Assembly: GCA_024763185.1 (NCBI GenBank)
Contig: JANTFY010000118.1
Coordinates: 1-7,150 of the forward strand
DNA from: Gammaproteobacteria bacterium
GTDB taxonomy: Bacteria; Pseudomonadota; Gammaproteobacteria; GCA-001735895
Length of the DNA: 7,150 nucleotides
Reading direction: 5' to 3'
Shown: positions 5,109 through 7,150 of the stretch, in pieces
How positions within the stretch are numbered: position 1 is the first letter of the stretch
Layout: every line of letters starts with the position of its first letter
Notes under the pieces: model-generated
What the model was told of the DNA's origin: nothing
Database searches by the model: none
Seen by the model: only the letters and a program-made list of their open reading frames with translations
Position numbers and translations under genes: made by a program

Positions 5109-6374
5109 TTAATCCCAGTTCAAGGCTCCACCGGTCTGGTATTCGGTGACCCGGGTTTCAAAAAAGTTCTTCTCTTTTTTCAGGTTGGCCTGTTCATCCA
5201 GCCACGGCAGGGTGTTTTCCGCGCCGGGGAAAGGTTCCTTATGGCCGAGGGACTTGGCACGACGGTTGGCGACGAAGCGGAACTGGGCGATGTGATCCTC
5301 ATGGCTGTAACCGAGTATCGGGTCGGGCAGCAGGTATTTAGAATAGGCACGTTCAGCGGCTTCGGCTTCTTCCCACATTTGTTGTATGGCTTTAGGGTCC
5401 AGCTTTACCTTTTCTTCCTCGATGATTTGTTTACACACACGGATGCCGAACGAGGCATGCATGACCTCGTCGCGCATGATGTATTGAAATTGTTCGGCGG
5501 TGCCTTTCATCAATCCGCGGCGTTGCAGGGCGAAAATCGGGGTAAATCCATTGTAGAACCAGGTGCCTTCAAAGATGCCGGCAAAGAAGGTGTAAGCCAT
5601 GACGAAGTTTTCCAGTTCGTCACGATTGTTAAGGTCGATATCGGAACGTAAAACCGAGTTCAAGCGCTTGTTGGCAATGTTGATCTTGCCGTGAATCTCG
5701 GGTACCACGCGATAGCGGTTATAAATCTCGCCCTGGTCCAGTCCGATGGTTTCGATGCAGTGCTGGTAAGTCCAGGTGTGCATGGATTCTTCGTAGACCT
5801 GGCGGGCCTGGTAAATCTGCAGTTCGGGTGCGGTCATTTTTTCCATCACCGCGAGACCGATGTTACGCATGGCGAGTATGTCAGATGTTGTCAGGTACGA
5901 CAGCACGTTGTCATACACGTGACGCTCTTCCAGTGTCAGCTTGTGATTGTAATCGTGGATGTCCTGCGTCATGTTGACATCAAGCGGTGTCCAGTGGTTC
6001 TTGTTGGCATTAAGGAAGTAATTCCATGCCCATGGGTATTTAAACGGTGCCAGCTGGTTGATGTCGGCCATACCGTTAACCACGCGCTTGTCTTCCGGGT
6101 TAACCGGTTGTGCAGAAGCTTCATTGAATACCGGGATTTCAGGTGTAGCCGGTTTTTCAGCCTTGAAGGATTTTTCTGCAACAGGGGCTTGTGGTTGTGG
6201 TGAGCGGGCCAGCGTGTCATTGACCACGGTGGCCAGGGTGGATGCCTGTACAGCCTCAACGGCTGTCTGTTGTGCTGTCATCGGCTCCATGTTGCTGTCT
6301 TCCAGCATGGATGGTGCGCTCACCGTTTCCGCTTTGGAGGGTGCTGCCAGCGGGTCGTCCCAGTTTAAATTCAT
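5109..6374 (-). CDS. nrdB: ribonucleoside-diphosphate reductase class Ia, beta subunit
   Basis: This 421-residue radical-generating subunit carries the di-iron/tyrosyl radical that starts NDP reduction in NrdA. All expected residues are present with E. coli spacing: D165, E196, H199 (EESMH), radical Y203, E269 (GIFEGTW), and E303 and H306 (RDEVMH). W128 and D302 fit the radical-transfer path, and the C-terminal tail, with Y412 and ending in GGALNWD, is the part that docks on NrdA. It is therefore a tyrosyl, not Mn/Fe Phe-type, enzyme. The first ~105 residues are a low-complexity Ala/Pro/Glu/Thr-rich extension, as in the long Pseudomonas-type NrdB, before ADINQLAPFKYPWAW. Unusually, the N-terminus MNLNWDD repeats the LNWD of the C-terminus. 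The ATG at 6374 has GAGAGGAA (6388-6381) 6 nt upstream. It is 41 bp after nrdA, and a terminator follows. Confidence 0.97.
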   Translation of the reverse strand: MNLNWDDPLAAPSKAETVSAPSMLEDSNMEPMTAQQTAVEAVQASTLATVVNDTLARSPQPQAPVAEKSFKAEKPATPEIPVFNEASAQPVNPEDKRVVNGMADINQLAPFKYPWAWNYFLNANKNHWTPLDVNMTQDIHDYNHKLTLEERHVYDNVLSYLTTSDILAMRNIGLAVMEKMTAPELQIYQARQVYEESMHTWTYQHCIETIGLDQGEIYNRYRVVPEIHGKINIANKRLNSVLRSDIDLNNRDELENFVMAYTFFAGIFEGTWFYNGFTPIFALQRRGLMKGTAEQFQYIMRDEVMHASFGIRVCKQIIEEEKVKLDPKAIQQMWEEAEAAERAYSKYLLPDPILGYSHEDHIAQFRFVANRRAKSLGHKEPFPGAENTLPWLDEQANLKKEKNFFETRVTEYQTGGALNWD

Positions 6375-6380
6375 TGTGTG

Positions 6381-6388
6381 TTCCTCTC
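6381..6388 (-). promoter_or_regulatory. ribosome binding site of nrdB
   Basis: GAGAGGAA on the minus strand ends 6 nt before the ATG at 6374. It settles the start of nrdB and keeps the long N-terminal extension, including the LNWD motif, in the protein. Confidence 0.75.
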
Positions 6389-6415
6389 AGGCTCTTGATT
6401 GTAATAGGTAGTGGC

Positions 6416-7150
6416 TTACTGACATGCTTCGCAGTCAGGATCTAAAATCGAACAGGCCTTGGGCATGTCGTTATCGGTCGCGGATGCGCTTTCTTCACGA
6501 TTTTCGGTGGATGTTTTTTCCACGCTGGTGGCACCCATGGAGCGCAGGTAGTAGGTGGTTTTAAGTCCCCGTACCCAGGCGAGTTTGTACAGGTTGTCGA
6601 GGGCCTTGCCGGAAGGTTCGGCCATGTACAGGTTAAGTGACTGGCCCTGGTCGATCCATTTCTGGCGACGCGAAGCGGCTTCCACCAGCCAGCGTGAATC
6701 CATTTCGAATGCCGTGGCGTACAGTGATTTAAGTTCACCCGGCACACGATCGATATGCTGGACACTGCCATCGTAGTACTTGAGGTCATTGATCATGACG
6801 TCATCCCACAGGCCGTTGGCTTTCAGGTCATCAACCAGGTAGGGGTTGACCACGGTAAATTCGCCCGACAGGTTGGATTTGACGAACAGGTTCTGGTACA
6901 TGGGTTCAATCGACTGGCTGACACCGCAGATATTGGAGATGGTGGCTGTCGGTGCAATCGCCATGGTGTTGGAGTTGCGCATGCCGACGCTCATGACACG
7001 TTCGCGCAGGCTGTCCCAGTTCATGGTGTGGCTCATGTCCTGTTGCAGGTAATCGCCGCGTGCATCTTTCAGGTTTTGCAGTGAATCGATGGGTAATACC
7101 CCCTGGCTCCATAATGAACAGGGGTAGCTGGAATAGGTACCGCGTTCCTC
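6416..7150 (-). CDS. nrdA: ribonucleoside-diphosphate reductase class Ia, alpha subunit, C-terminal part
   Basis: The frame enters from the right edge and encodes the last 244 residues of the catalytic subunit, which reduces NDPs to dNDPs. Visible landmarks (numbered from the window edge) are EERGTYSSYP (1-10), MSVGMRNSNTMAIAPTATIS (54-73; the phosphate-binding PTATISNI loop is 67-74), QSIEPMYQNLFVK (79-91), and the GLKTTYYLRSMGA block (195-207), whose paired Y200-Y201 match the radical-transfer tyrosines Y730-Y731 of E. coli. The tail ends in DPDCEACQ: C240 and C243 serve as the swinging-arm cysteines that re-reduce the active-site disulfide, spaced CxxC rather than E. coli's CxxxxC. The N-terminal ATP-cone region and promoter are outside the window. 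It lies 41 bp upstream of nrdB in the same operon. Confidence 0.96.
   Translation of the reverse strand, partial: EERGTYSSYPCSLWSQGVLPIDSLQNLKDARGDYLQQDMSHTMNWDSLRERVMSVGMRNSNTMAIAPTATISNICGVSQSIEPMYQNLFVKSNLSGEFTVVNPYLVDDLKANGLWDDVMINDLKYYDGSVQHIDRVPGELKSLYATAFEMDSRWLVEAASRRQKWIDQGQSLNLYMAEPSGKALDNLYKLAWVRGLKTTYYLRSMGATSVEKTSTENREESASATDNDMPKACSILDPDCEACQ

Noticed and set aside
5691..6203. 170-codon plus-strand frame antisense to nrdB
   Set aside because: It lies wholly opposite a fully convincing nrdB, and its His/Val-rich composition is typical of an antisense shadow of a GC-rich third-position gene. The frame at 5241-5651 is rejected for the same reason.

Overview
The window reads as a piece of a gammaproteobacterial chromosome. 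Supporting this are a 301-residue RdgC of the E. coli kind, a class Ia ribonucleotide reductase pair (nrdA, nrdB) with the Pseudomonas-like long NrdB N-terminus, a FimV-type protein, and a Tat-exported high-potential iron-sulfur protein (HiPIP). HiPIP is common in phototrophic and chemolithotrophic purple sulfur bacteria and their relatives, so a sulfur-oxidising, Chromatiales- or Thiotrichales-like, or methanotrophic lineage is plausible. I cannot fix the genus from sequence alone. No transposase, integrase, phage gene, CRISPR array, rRNA or tRNA was found.

Layout. 1-965 (minus) is the N-terminal 321 codons of a FimV-like protein; it runs off the left edge and has no in-frame ATG at its start. 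1201-1980 (plus) is an unrecognised protein that looks like a zincin-type hydrolase relative with a damaged HExxH motif (HIVAH). It converges with a dimeric-type dUTPase (1999-2619, minus), which is followed upstream by rdgC (2698-3603, minus). A 283-bp divergent spacer carries a good sigma-70-like promoter and a pair of direct repeats in front of the HiPIP gene (3887-4183, plus). The 227-bp spacer between HiPIP and ridA holds a 69-bp structured inverted repeat. On the minus strand come a RidA-family gene (4411-4767), a small unrecognised gene (4803-5021), a strong intrinsic terminator (5054-5083), nrdB (5109-6374) and the last 244 codons of nrdA (6416 to the right edge).

How the genes fit together. 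NrdA and NrdB make deoxyribonucleoside diphosphates and form one operon with a 41-bp gap and a good ribosome site; the terminator ends that operon. dUTPase cleans the dNTP pool of dUTP, and RdgC acts on DNA during recombination, so much of the window concerns DNA precursors and DNA maintenance. HiPIP (periplasmic electron transfer), RidA (enamine/imine hydrolysis) and the FimV-like protein (peptidoglycan-associated assembly) have no evident link to that theme.

Most of the window is ordinary housekeeping DNA and I do not see a clear new multi-gene system. The points most worth a second look are the identical LNWD motif at both ends of NrdB, the degenerate metalloprotease-like protein at 1201-1980, the 69-bp inverted repeat, and a compact terminator/promoter with a possibly leaderless small gene behind nrdB.
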